From a virus, in IMG/VR virus record IMGVR_UViG_3300041809_000885, positions 1 through 57,603 of that record: 57,603 nt of DNA. One strand, written 5' to 3'. The stretch's first letter is position 1. Each line of letters begins with the position of its first letter. The position numbers and the translations under genes are program-made. The notes beneath the pieces were generated by a model, which was not told where the DNA came from, searched no databases, and saw only the letters and a list, made by a program, of their open reading frames with translations. This document shows positions 1 through 5,951 of this stretch, piece after piece.

Positions 1-231
1 CGCGCCACGAAGGTCCGCGCCACGAAGGTCCGCGCCACCAAGGTACGCGCCACCAAGGTACGCGCCACGAAGGTCCGCGCCACGAAGGTCCGCGCCACCA
101 AGGTACGCGCCACGAAGGTTCGCGCCACCAAGGTTCGCGCCACGAAGGTCCGCGCCACCAAGGTACGCGCCACGAAGGTTCGCGCCACCAAGGTTCGCGC
201 CACGAAGGTTCGCGCCACCAAGGTTCGCGCC
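1..231. repeat. 15-bp tandem repeat array, 15 full copies plus a partial one
   Basis: The unit CGCGCCACSAAGGTN repeats every 15 bp with variation only at base 9 (G/C) and base 15 (C/A/T), so it encodes pentapeptides on the minus strand. The array is cut by the window start, so the copy number is a minimum. Variation at base 15 changes the codon between Asp, Asn and Tyr; variation at base 9 changes Arg to Gly. Such nearly identical DNA repeats are prone to copy-number change and to assembly collapse. Confidence 0.95.
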
Positions 232-327
232 ACCGTTTACGGCCTCGGTTAACGCGTCTTTGAGGTTAGTTGCGCGATCGGATTTGAACAGGTCGGCGCC
301 GTTGCGGTGTTTCACGAAATAAGTCAT
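1..327 (-). CDS. Pentapeptide-repeat protein, N-terminal part (cut by window edge)
   Basis: The frame opens at ATG 327-325 after a Shine-Dalgarno (AGAGGAAC) and runs through the left edge without a stop, so the C-terminus is missing. About 35 residues of non-repeat N-terminus (MTYFVKHRNGADLF...) are followed by at least 15 perfect five-residue units of the form A-(N/D/Y)-L-(R/G)-G. This is the A(D/N)LXX pentapeptide-repeat class, which is known to fold as a right-handed quadrilateral beta-helix. In phages its role is usually unknown; some family members mimic DNA or bind gyrase, but nothing here shows that. It is the first gene of the leftward block and sits just behind a promoter at 357-385. 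If the window ends are contiguous, it continues in frame into the Cys-rich ORF at 57349-57603. Confidence 0.85.
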   Translation of the reverse strand, partial: MTYFVKHRNGADLFKSDRATNLKDALTEAVNGGANLGGANLRGANLGGANLRGAYLGGADLRGANLGGANLRGAYLGGADLRGADLRGAYLGGAYLGGADLRGADLRGA

Positions 328-356
328 TTGTGTTCCTCTAGGTTTGAGCCGGTTAT

Positions 357-385
357 ATGTTACAATGTATAGGCGAGGGGGTCAA
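357..385 (-). promoter_or_regulatory. Leftward early promoter with dyad operator
   Basis: Read on the minus strand, TTGACC (385-380), a 17-bp spacer and TAACAT (362-357) form a sigma70-like promoter about 30 bp upstream of the pentapeptide-repeat start. The 11-mer ATACATTGTAA (370-360) overlaps the -10 box and is one mismatch from a perfect dyad. The same dyad class occurs at the same relative place in the promoters near 1665, 2017 and 25369. Confidence 0.55.
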
Positions 386-388
386 GCC

Positions 389-475
389 TCAAAGGTTGGT
401 GATTAGCAGATACAGCGCGATCCACGACAGCGCGTTGATGGCGAGGGCTGTTAGCAGGATCAGGTTTGGACGCAT
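389..475 (-). CDS. Very small predicted membrane protein (28 aa)
   Basis: ATG 475-473 opens a 28-codon frame ending at TGA 391-389. Nearly the whole product is one hydrophobic helix (MRPNLILLTALAINALSWIA..., then YLLITN). It overlaps the 3' end of the 188-residue gene by 16 bp, an arrangement common in this genome. A Shine-Dalgarno is only weakly visible (CAGGAAAG, rather far upstream), so expression depends on coupling. No function can be assigned. It might be a small inner-membrane effector, or a chance ORF. Confidence 0.4.
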   Translation of the reverse strand: MRPNLILLTALAINALSWIALYLLITNL

Positions 476-1026
476 GGCACCATGTCCGGCCGGCTTTCCT
501 GAATCTCTTGCGCCATGATGTCGTCAAGGCGCGAGGAAATTTCATCGGCGAGTTCGCGCGCCACTTCGGCGAGATAATCATATTCGTTATCTTCGATCCC
601 CCAAAGGGATTCGGTTTCATCCGATTCGCAATGCGAGACGACAACGCCGCAATAATGCCATTCGCCATTGCACCATGCGCGCATATATTCAAAATCGTTG
701 TCGACGGCGCGCGCAACTATTTCCTTTTTCGTCGGCATGCGGCCCAACGATTGCGCCAGCTTCGCCAATTCGTCGTTGCCCAAACCCCAACCGTCTTTCT
801 TGGCAATCTTGGCGGTTTCGCAAACGTCGTAATAGCGCTTCGAACTCCGATCGGAAGCGAGGACGCGTTCGCCAGGCGCCTTGTCGCGCGTCGTCCAATC
901 GGACACAACGCCGTGCCCATCGCATTCTTCCCACGGCGCGCCGTGCGAATCGTCATGCTCGAAACGAACGCGGTACTTACGGCCCTTGTGCTCGAATATA
1001 TCGCCGTCCCAAAGATGCTTTGACAT
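460..1026 (-). CDS. Hypothetical early protein (188 aa)
   Basis: It starts at ATG 1026, with GAGGGAATCACC just upstream. The acidic protein has several Trp and Cys residues. Its middle (about residues 75-110) is rich in Lys and Asp and ends in a helical stretch with MPTKKEIVARAVDN, and the C-terminal third is strongly acidic. No family is recognised. It lies between the gene at 1112-1636 and the small membrane ORF, all leftward, so it is probably an early host-takeover protein. The opposite-strand frame of similar length is a codon-structure shadow. Confidence 0.7.
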   Translation of the reverse strand: MSKHLWDGDIFEHKGRKYRVRFEHDDSHGAPWEECDGHGVVSDWTTRDKAPGERVLASDRSSKRYYDVCETAKIAKKDGWGLGNDELAKLAQSLGRMPTKKEIVARAVDNDFEYMRAWCNGEWHYCGVVVSHCESDETESLWGIEDNEYDYLAEVARELADEISSRLDDIMAQEIQESRPDMVPCVQT

Positions 1027-1111
1027 GGTGATTCCCTCGTTTGTGTTGCTTCTACCGCCTCAAGCCCGGTATCCTTTCGGAGCCGGGCTTGAAAGCGATT
1101 TTGGTTTTGAG

Positions 1112-1636
1112 TTATTCCACCTCCTCTTTTACTAGCGCCACATCATCCCCGAAGCATTCTTCGAGTGATTCGTAAATCGGTCGCGCGCCGTGCCGCGCGT
1201 CAAAATCGTCGTCTTGTTCCCAAGGGAATACCTCGAAGCATTGCCAGGCGGTATCGCAGCCAAAGCCCTCGATTTCATCTTCGAGCGCCGTGATCTCGTC
1301 TTGCATAGCTTCGAGCTCGCCTTCCGTTGCGCCGGCGGTTTCCGCCTCGTCATATTCGTTGCGGAGCTCGTCACAGCGCTTTTGCATTTCGTCGCGTTCG
1401 TCTTGCGTTTCGGGCGATTCCATGAGTGTCGCATAGATGGTGTATTCCGCCTCGCCGTCCACATCGAGATTTTCTTCGCACCACGCTTGGCCCTTGCCAT
1501 GCTTGAACGTGGTTAGCGCGGCGAGACGCGCCAAAGCATAGGGATGATCCGTCTTGACGATGTAGTCGGGAAAGAGGTGCGAAACGCCATCGTTTCCGTT
1601 GCCGGATGAAACTGCATAGTAGCGGGCTTGTGCCAT
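1112..1636 (-). CDS. Hypothetical acidic coiled-coil early protein (174 aa)
   Basis: ATG 1636-1634 is chosen because AAGGGGAACC precedes it at good spacing and a promoter lies directly upstream; the longer in-frame start at 1759 would run through that promoter. The N-terminal 60 residues look globular (MAQARYYAVSSGNGNDGVSH...). Residues about 80-125 form a long Glu/Asp-rich helix with heptad character (DERDEMQKRCDELRNEYDEA), and the C-terminus is very acidic. No family is recognised. High acidity is common in phage DNA-mimic or host-takeover proteins, but that is only a possibility here. Confidence 0.75.
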   Translation of the reverse strand: MAQARYYAVSSGNGNDGVSHLFPDYIVKTDHPYALARLAALTTFKHGKGQAWCEENLDVDGEAEYTIYATLMESPETQDERDEMQKRCDELRNEYDEAETAGATEGELEAMQDEITALEDEIEGFGCDTAWQCFEVFPWEQDDDFDARHGARPIYESLEECFGDDVALVKEEVE

Positions 1637-1664
1637 TTGGTTCCCCTTCGGTTTCGATCCGCTA

Positions 1665-1692
1665 ACGATACACTGTATAAACAGGAATGCAA
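1665..1692 (-). promoter_or_regulatory. Leftward early promoter with perfect 11-bp dyad
   Basis: On the minus strand, TTGCAT (1692-1687), a 16-bp spacer and TATCGT (1670-1665) precede the 174-residue gene. The spacer and -10 contain ATACAGTGTAT (1678-1668), a perfect inverted repeat apart from the centre base. The preceding bases CTGTTTATAC are identical to those in the rightward promoter at 2017-2045, so the two divergent promoters are clearly related in sequence. Confidence 0.6.
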
Positions 1693-1699
1693 GGGGTTT

Positions 1700-2000
1700 A
1701 TTATCACAAAAACGTGATGTGACCGTTCTTTTGCCTGATCCAGGCGGTTGGGCACACATCGGTCACGCAAAAAACCCTTGGTACCATTGACTTGTGACCA
1801 GTGTGACCAGTGTGACTATTATCTTATATATGGAGTATTATTATATAGTGCCGTACAGCTATAGGCACAGCGCTGCAGATAGGCACGCTGGGGCGTATAG
1901 GCCCTATGTACGCGATTTTGGGTTGGTCACGGTCACACATTGAAATCATTGGGGAATTTCCAAAAGATTGGTCACAAGTACGGTCACATCGGTCACAAAT
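1700..2000. other. Iteron-like intergenic region, candidate replication origin or control region
   Basis: This AT-rich gap between divergent early genes has no ORF. It holds about ten copies of a GGTCAC(A/G) box. On the left side they read TGTGACC/T (1718, 1793, 1802, 1811) with one GGTCACG (1761). On the right side they read GGTCAC(A/G) (1925, 1931, 1970, 1982, 1991). Several are spaced exactly 9 bp apart. Between the two halves lie an AT-rich core (about 1817-1855), three ATAGGC boxes and an 11-bp palindrome ATAGGCCCTAT (1897-1907). ATCAC-N6-GTGAT lies at 1703-1718. The array suits an initiator-binding origin or a multi-site operator; the sequence alone does not decide. Confidence 0.5.
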
Positions 2001-2016
2001 TAGTACGATTATACCG

Positions 2017-2045
2017 TTGACAAGGCTGTTTATACGTTGTATAGG
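2017..2045 (+). promoter_or_regulatory. Rightward early promoter with dyad operator
   Basis: TTGACA (2017-2022), a 17-bp spacer and TATAGG (2040-2045) make the clearest sigma70-type promoter in the window. ATACGTTGTAT (2032-2042) overlaps the -10 box with arms ATAC/GTAT. The segment CTGTTTATAC (2026-2035) is shared with the leftward promoter at 1665-1692. It serves the gene at 2085. Confidence 0.7.
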
Positions 2046-2084
2046 TGTTTTTGTGAGATTTTAGGACGGTTTTAGGAGGATAAA

Positions 2085-2354
2085 ATGCGGTATCGTTGTG
2101 ACGAATCGACCAAACAAGCGGACGGCGCCGTTACCTGGTACGCTAAATGGATGGGCGGACCATCCCTTGCCAAGATTGAGAATTGCCGCTTGGCGAACCT
2201 TGAAGGCGATATGCGCCGCACTGTGACAATTACCGGCGAGCCCGATGCGTGGTTTAGTCAGCCGGCGGAATGCTCGATTGCTGGCGTCAAGGTTCGCGGC
2301 TATGTGATGGGAGACGACGAAGGTAATTTGGTGTTTCGCCAGGTCTATTACTGA
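2085..2354 (+). CDS. Hypothetical small early protein (89 aa)
   Basis: ATG follows a strong Shine-Dalgarno (TTAGGAGGATAAA) about 40 bp behind the rightward early promoter. The protein has no membrane segment or recognised motif; it is a mixed alpha/beta sequence with two Cys and a C-terminal hydrophobic strand (LVFRQVYY). Being the first rightward early gene, a host-takeover or regulatory role is likely, but that is inference from position only. Confidence 0.75.
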   Translation: MRYRCDESTKQADGAVTWYAKWMGGPSLAKIENCRLANLEGDMRRTVTITGEPDAWFSQPAECSIAGVKVRGYVMGDDEGNLVFRQVYY

Positions 2355-2411
2355 TTCAGGTTTGGAACCGTCCGCAATGGTGCGGCGGGTTAGAAGAGAA
2401 GGGGAAATGAT

Positions 2412-2612
2412 ATGCAGTTCGAATCATACTGCGAAGCGCTGGCGCAAGTTCCAGAAGATGCTAAGTGGTCGAGTTCTTTCGGATATGCGGGCGAAGGCGG
2501 TTTCGTGGAATTCTGGCGAACTCCGGCGGGCTCGCGATACATAATAAAAAACGGTTCCTATCTAGAGTCGGCGCCGTTTACTTGGACCGTCTCGGAACTG
2601 ATAGCGGCTTAG
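2412..2612 (+). CDS. Hypothetical small early protein (66 aa)
   Basis: ATG 2412 follows GAGAAGGGGAAATGAT. The product (MQFESYCEALAQVPEDAKWS...) is aromatic-rich and has no membrane segment; its C-terminus overlaps that of the convergent gene at 2609. Two other frames in the same stretch are longer or similar but lack a good ribosome site. No family is recognised. Confidence 0.6.
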   Translation: MQFESYCEALAQVPEDAKWSSSFGYAGEGGFVEFWRTPAGSRYIIKNGSYLESAPFTWTVSELIAA

Positions 2613-2896
2613 CGCTTCGCGTTATACGCCATGATGTTGCGGGTTCCGGCTTTTCGGCCGGGGCCCGTTTTCATTTGTTCGAGATCATGCGCGATCGCGA
2701 ATCGGTGGTTGGCTTGAGCTCTGACTTTTTGCGCCAATAGCGCCAGCGCCCAAGCGGGCGGGGGATGCCGGCCGGCTTTCCAGTTAAGGGCGCAGTGGCG
2801 GCTAACTTTGTGGTCGAGCAGTGCGGCGATGTCGGATCCGGTTGCGCCAGGCTTTAGCGTTTCGATGGCGCGCACGAACGGGGTAAGCACTGTCAA
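2609..2896 (-). CDS. Hypothetical small protein, possible HTH-like fold (95 aa)
   Basis: The best available start is TTG 2896-2894; the same frame is open upstream only to a stop at about 2935 with no ATG or GTG. Residues about 15-50 (GATGSDIAALLDHKVSRHCA) have the spacing of a short helix-turn-helix, followed by a Pro-rich turn and a second helix pair, so a Cro-like regulator is possible. It points away from the DHH gene and converges on the gene at 2412. The weak start and the lack of a clear Shine-Dalgarno lower confidence. Confidence 0.4.
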   Translation of the reverse strand: MTVLTPFVRAIETLKPGATGSDIAALLDHKVSRHCALNWKAGRHPPPAWALALLAQKVRAQANHRFAIAHDLEQMKTGPGRKAGTRNIMAYNAKR

Positions 2897-3378
2897 ATCG
2901 AAATCTCGCCGGTACTCTTGAGTCGCTTGCTATCATCTCGCACCGCCAGGCGCCGCGCGCCAGCCTCCAACCTCTAACCCGTTCAATCCAGGCCGTCAAA
3001 GCCAGCTCGACCTGCCAACCGCGCACCACGTCCCGTATCCCACTCAAGAGTAAGATACAGACCGCACAACGATCAAACCTTATATGATATATAGATCAAT
3101 AGCTTAGGAGGTACAGCTAACCTAGACGCGTCCGGGGTGCCGAAATGGAACCGGATCATGGTGCGGTGCAGCGACGATTTATTATCACATTATCGTGATC
3201 GTTCGCGCTTAGGTGGATGCCCAAGTGAAAAGCAATCTTTGGGTACGCCCACCCGACCCCCCGCCGGTAAAAAATTTTAAAAAAGTGCATATTGCAATGG
3301 TCCTAGACCCGTGCTACACACCCCCGCCATTGACCGCTAACCAGTCACCCGCTCGTTTAAACCCGAAAGCCCGCAAAA
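2897..3378. other. 482-bp intergenic control region
   Basis: I see no convincing gene here. Visible elements are an AT-rich stretch (3081-3100) and a strong but orphan Shine-Dalgarno, TTAGGAGGT (3104-3112), with no ATG at usable distance. A dyad ATCAC-N6-GTGAT at 3184-3199 sits in a 22-bp segment that matches 1697-1718 at all but three bases (TTTATTATCACA...CGTGAT). A possible weak promoter TTGCAA-17-TACACA (about 3293-3321) lies before the DHH gene. The repeated dyad is probably an operator shared with the early intergenic region. Confidence 0.45.
3178..3199. promoter_or_regulatory. Repeated dyad operator ATCAC-N6-GTGAT
   Basis: Arms ATCAC (3184-3188) and GTGAT (3195-3199) are separated by six bases. 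The 22-bp context starting TTTATTATCACA is repeated at 1697-1718, where the arms lie at 1703-1707 and 1714-1718. Both copies lie in gene-free regions next to early transcription units. A dimeric regulator site is the simplest reading; the identity of the binder is unknown. Confidence 0.4.
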
Positions 3379-4284
3379 ATGGCCCTTGAAAACAAACCCA
3401 CCAGCGCCGCCTACAAGCCCGACGTTTGCGTCTATCATGGCGCCTGCGACGACGGGTTCGCCGCGGCGTGGGCGGTTTGGAAGCGGTGGCCGGATTGCAA
3501 GTTCATCCCGGGCCTGTACGGCAAGGAGCCAGTGCCGGAGCAACTGAGCGACAAGCGCGTGCTGATGGTTGATTTCAGTTACAAGCGTGAAGTTCTCGAT
3601 GCGCTCGACTGTATTGTCAGGGACATGACGATCATCGATCATCACAAAACCGCGCAGGCCGACCTCGAGACGTTCGCCATCTTCAACCCGGTCAGCGCCG
3701 ACGACATCGACGAAGTACTGGCCGCTACGCAGCCGGGCCTCGGCCCCATTCGCGCGTGGTTCGACATGCAACAGTCCGGCGCGATGATGGCCTGGAAGTT
3801 CACGCATCCCGGCGCGTTGATCCCGCACTTTATCGAGCTGATCCAGGACCGCGACCTCTGGAAGTTCGAGTTCGGCGAGAACACCAAACAGTTTTCTGCG
3901 TCTCTGCGCACTTACCCGATGGAGTTCGAGGTTTGGGACCGCCTGATCCACAAGCCGCAATCGCTGATTAATGACGGCGAGGCGATCTTGCGGGCGCACA
4001 ACGCCAACATCGAGAAGTTCATCAAGGAGGTTTACGACGAGCGCATCGGCGATCATGTGGTGCCGGTCGTCAACGTGCCCTATCACTATGCCAGCGACAC
4101 CGCGCACGCGATGCTGCAGGCCTACCCGCACGCGCCGTTCGCCGCCTGTTGGTTTCATCGCGGTGACGGCATGATCCAGTACAGCTTGCGATCGGAGGAC
4201 AGCCGCGTTGACGTCAGCGAAGTGGCGAAGCAGTTCGGGGGCGGCGGTCACCGTAATGCGGCCGGATATCAGGTAAAGGCATGA
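3379..4284 (+). CDS. DHH/DHHA1 family phosphoesterase
   Basis: The 301-residue protein has the DHH-family layout. An N-terminal metal motif YHGACDDGFAAAW (about 19-31) and VDFSY (about 62-66) lead to the signature IIDHHKTA with Asp87-His88-His89. A C-terminal DHHA1 motif GGGGHRNAAG starts at Gly287. This pattern is typical of NrnB/oligoribonuclease-like and related nucleotide phosphodiesterases that hydrolyse short RNA, pAp or cyclic dinucleotide products with Mn2+. In a phage this could recycle nucleotides or degrade defence signals; neither role is shown by sequence. It leads a chain of seven overlapping genes (ATGA junction at 4281). Confidence 0.85.
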   Translation: MALENKPTSAAYKPDVCVYHGACDDGFAAAWAVWKRWPDCKFIPGLYGKEPVPEQLSDKRVLMVDFSYKREVLDALDCIVRDMTIIDHHKTAQADLETFAIFNPVSADDIDEVLAATQPGLGPIRAWFDMQQSGAMMAWKFTHPGALIPHFIELIQDRDLWKFEFGENTKQFSASLRTYPMEFEVWDRLIHKPQSLINDGEAILRAHNANIEKFIKEVYDERIGDHVVPVVNVPYHYASDTAHAMLQAYPHAPFAACWFHRGDGMIQYSLRSEDSRVDVSEVAKQFGGGGHRNAAGYQVKA

Positions 4285-4445
4285 TTCTGGCGATCTGCCT
4301 CATCTTCTATTTTCTCCCGCCGATCGCCAGCCTGTTCGTCGGCCAGCACTTCGAACTTTTCGGCCGCATCTGGTTATTCAATATCTGCTGGGTACTGTTC
4401 TGGCCGGTGCTAATCTGGTTCATTCCGTGGAGAAATTACCCGTGA
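4281..4445 (+). CDS. Small membrane protein (54 aa)
   Basis: ATG 4281 overlaps the TGA of the DHH gene (ATGA), and the frame ends at TGA 4443-4445. The product has two hydrophobic segments (about residues 2-18 and 29-48, rich in Trp, Phe and Ile) and a short basic tail, so it is probably a two-pass inner-membrane protein. The tight overlap with both neighbours supports translation. No function is assigned. Confidence 0.65.
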   Translation: MILAICLIFYFLPPIASLFVGQHFELFGRIWLFNICWVLFWPVLIWFIPWRNYP

Positions 4446-4606
4446 CCGACCCCCGTCTCACCGACACCGCCCGCTCGTCCGCAGCCCATACTCGCAAGAT
4501 CATCCCCAACCGCAACACGATCGCGGTCAAGCCGTATAAGCATGTCGAGATGACGAAGTCGGAGATGTACGAGATGCTGCGCAAAGCGGTGGAGAATACC
4601 AAATGA
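4442..4606 (+). CDS. Hypothetical small protein (54 aa)
   Basis: GTG 4442 overlaps the preceding TGA (GTGA). The product is hydrophilic with a basic middle (RKIIPNRNTIAVKPYKHVEM) and an amphipathic C-terminal helix. There is no known motif. Unbroken ATGA/GTGA coupling on both sides supports it as a real gene in the early operon. Confidence 0.6.
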   Translation: MTDPRLTDTARSSAAHTRKIIPNRNTIAVKPYKHVEMTKSEMYEMLRKAVENTK

Positions 4607-4779
4607 TCTCGCTTCTGGTCTTCCTTGGAACGGCGACGCCGCACGCCTCCGTCCCTTGCTGGCTGGTGCATGCGTATATCGAGGTGCTGGGCGAGAAGGC
4701 GGCGCGCGCCAAGGGCCGTCAGCATGGTTACACCGACGCCGAGATCGACGCGGTGCGCGCGAGGTGCTTTTCCAAATGA
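4603..4779 (+). CDS. Hypothetical small protein with hydrophobic N-terminus (58 aa)
   Basis: ATG 4603 overlaps the preceding TGA. The first 20 residues (MISLLVFLGTATPHASVPCW) could be a signal peptide or membrane anchor, followed by an amphipathic basic helix ending in ARCFSK. The stop overlaps the next ATG at 4776. No family is recognised; an exported or membrane-anchored small protein is the simplest reading. Confidence 0.6.
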   Translation: MISLLVFLGTATPHASVPCWLVHAYIEVLGEKAARAKGRQHGYTDAEIDAVRARCFSK

Positions 4780-4913
4780 CGCTCGCCGATGTCTACGAGA
4801 TGGGCCGGATGCACACCGTCAGCGGTGATGTCAACTGGTGGATACTGGGCCCGGCCTTGATTGCGATCGCGCTGATCATCCTGGAGCACACGTCGAGCGG
4901 GAGGAGCCTGTGA
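4776..4913 (+). CDS. Small single-pass membrane protein (45 aa)
   Basis: ATG 4776 overlaps the TGA of the previous gene. An in-frame start 120 bp earlier lies inside that gene and is less likely. The middle of the product (WWILGPALIAIALIILEH) is one clear transmembrane helix. The 3' end supplies the Shine-Dalgarno (GGGAGGAG) for the next gene. Function unknown. Confidence 0.6.
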   Translation: MTLADVYEMGRMHTVSGDVNWWILGPALIAIALIILEHTSSGRSL

Positions 4914-5221
4914 CACCGTTGCAGCTCATCACCGCCGGCCAGAAACTCTATGGCCGCAAGAAGTGGAAGCACAAGCTGGCCGCAGCGCTGGGCGTCGACC
5001 AGTCGACCATCCACCGTCTCACCCATCGCGACATCGTGCCCGGTCCGTACATCGTCGCCATCGAGGGTTTGCTCGACCAGAAGCGCCGGCAGGACGAGCT
5101 CGACCGCGCCGCCCGCAAGCTGCTGCCGAGAAAATTCCGCACCCGCAAGACCATGCACCGCAAACCAATCCCGCAGAAGATCGGATCGCATCCGACGCAC
5201 AAACCTACGGAGCCCACATGA
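4910..5221 (+). CDS. Helix-turn-helix DNA-binding protein (103 aa)
   Basis: GTG 4910 follows GGGAGGAGCCT and overlaps the previous TGA. An in-frame ATG at 4838 lies inside the previous gene. Residues about 17-45 (KHKLAAALGVDQSTIHRLTH) form a Cro/CI-type helix-turn-helix, and the C-terminal third is very basic (Lys, Arg, His). It is likely a transcriptional regulator of the early operons. It is a candidate binder of one of the dyad operators near 1668, 2032 or 3184, though nothing in the sequence proves the pairing. Confidence 0.75.
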   Translation: MTPLQLITAGQKLYGRKKWKHKLAAALGVDQSTIHRLTHRDIVPGPYIVAIEGLLDQKRRQDELDRAARKLLPRKFRTRKTMHRKPIPQKIGSHPTHKPTEPT

Positions 5222-5664
5222 ACATCCGCTTCGAGAAGATCGCTCGCGTAATCGAACGTGACATCCGCAACCAGGTCGTCATCGACCAGATGAAGACTCT
5301 CAACCGCAAAGGAAAGCTCATGGTGCTTGTCAGACGTCACCGGATACCCCTCTTGTTTGGAGCCGTCGCACTTGCCTGGACCTTCGCGTGGTGCTGGGCC
5401 ATCGTGGCCGCCAACGCCGCCGAGTGCCCCGACCCCGGGGTCAAATGCAAGGTGCTTTTTCTCAATGAGCAGGAGGAGCGCATGCTGATGGGCCAGAACG
5501 GCATCCTCGACACCGCGGCGCAGGCCCGCTCACTGGATCTCGGCCAGTTCGCCGTCTACCTGAAGACCCGGATTGGATCGGCACCGGCCGGCGAGGTGAA
5601 GCCGGTGGAGCAGCCGAAGCCAGCTGAAAATAAACCAGCAGCTCCGGTTGACAATCCCAAATAA
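5218..5664 (+). CDS. Membrane-anchored protein with Pro/Lys-rich tail (148 aa)
   Basis: ATG 5218 overlaps the previous TGA. A basic N-terminus of about 40 residues is followed by one membrane helix (LLFGAVALAWTFAWCWAIVA), then two Cys (ECPDPGVKCK) and a Pro/Lys/Ala-rich C-terminal tail. The topology suggests an inner-membrane protein with a periplasmic tail. It is the last gene before a hairpin and a strong terminator, closing the early operon that began at 3379. Confidence 0.65.
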   Translation: MNIRFEKIARVIERDIRNQVVIDQMKTLNRKGKLMVLVRRHRIPLLFGAVALAWTFAWCWAIVAANAAECPDPGVKCKVLFLNEQEERMLMGQNGILDTAAQARSLDLGQFAVYLKTRIGSAPAGEVKPVEQPKPAENKPAAPVDNPK

Positions 5665-5682
5665 GTAGTCAACACTGACTAC
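5665..5682. other. Stop-adjacent hairpin GTAGTCA-ACAC-TGACTAC
   Basis: Seven-bp arms (5665-5671 and 5676-5682) with a four-base loop begin at the very next base after the stop codon of the preceding gene. The same arms, one bp longer, recur directly after the epimerase stop at 11643-11662. There is no T-run, so this is probably an RNA-processing or stabilising hairpin rather than a terminator. Confidence 0.5.
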
Positions 5683-5715
5683 CGCCCGCCAAGCAATCCA
5701 GCCCGGCAGGCGGGT

Positions 5716-5766
5716 ACGGGGCTCCACGCGCGACCCTCCCCCCTCACGCAGGGAGCCCCGTTTTTA
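5716..5766 (+). terminator. Strong intrinsic terminator
   Basis: ACGGGGCTCC (5716-5725) pairs with GGAGCCCCGT (5752-5761), and the stem leads into a T-run (5761-5765). The loop is about 26 bases. It closes the rightward early operon 3379-5664. The next gene starts 15 bp after the T-run with no room for a separate promoter, so read-through or antitermination must feed the downstream genes. Confidence 0.85.
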
Positions 5767-5780
5767 CTTCGAGGAGACAT

Positions 5781-5951
5781 ATGCCCAAACGCCGACCAAA
5801 GAAGCGAGTTGTTTCTCGATCTTTTAGAATTCCTCCTGACCTCGATAAGATGTTGGATGCGGAATCTAAAAAACGGGAATGGTCGAAGAGTTTCTTAATT
5901 CGCGATATATTGGTTTCGTGGTGTCAATATCAAAGAGCGGGGTCGCGATGA
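5781..5951 (+). CDS. Ribbon-helix-helix DNA-binding protein (56 aa)
   Basis: ATG 5781 follows GAGGAGACAT. After a very basic start (MPKRRPKKR), the sequence SRSFRIPPDLDKMLDAESKK and the following helix match a ribbon-helix-helix (Arc/CopG-type) fold: one strand and two helices, dimeric, with the strand reading the DNA major groove. Its AT-rich codon use resembles that of the HNH gene which overlaps its stop (ATGA at 5948), suggesting that the pair arrived together. It may regulate that unit. Confidence 0.7.
   Translation: MPKRRPKKRVVSRSFRIPPDLDKMLDAESKKREWSKSFLIRDILVSWCQYQRAGSR

Noticed and set aside
1-231. CRISPR array
   Set aside because: The repeats are 15 bp, contiguous, without spacers, and encode pentapeptides in frame.
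4531-4546. A possible fifth terminal-repeat copy (CCGTATAAGCATGT)
   Set aside because: It is one mismatch from the element end over 14 bp but lies in coding sequence, has no partner and no flanking duplication; probably chance.
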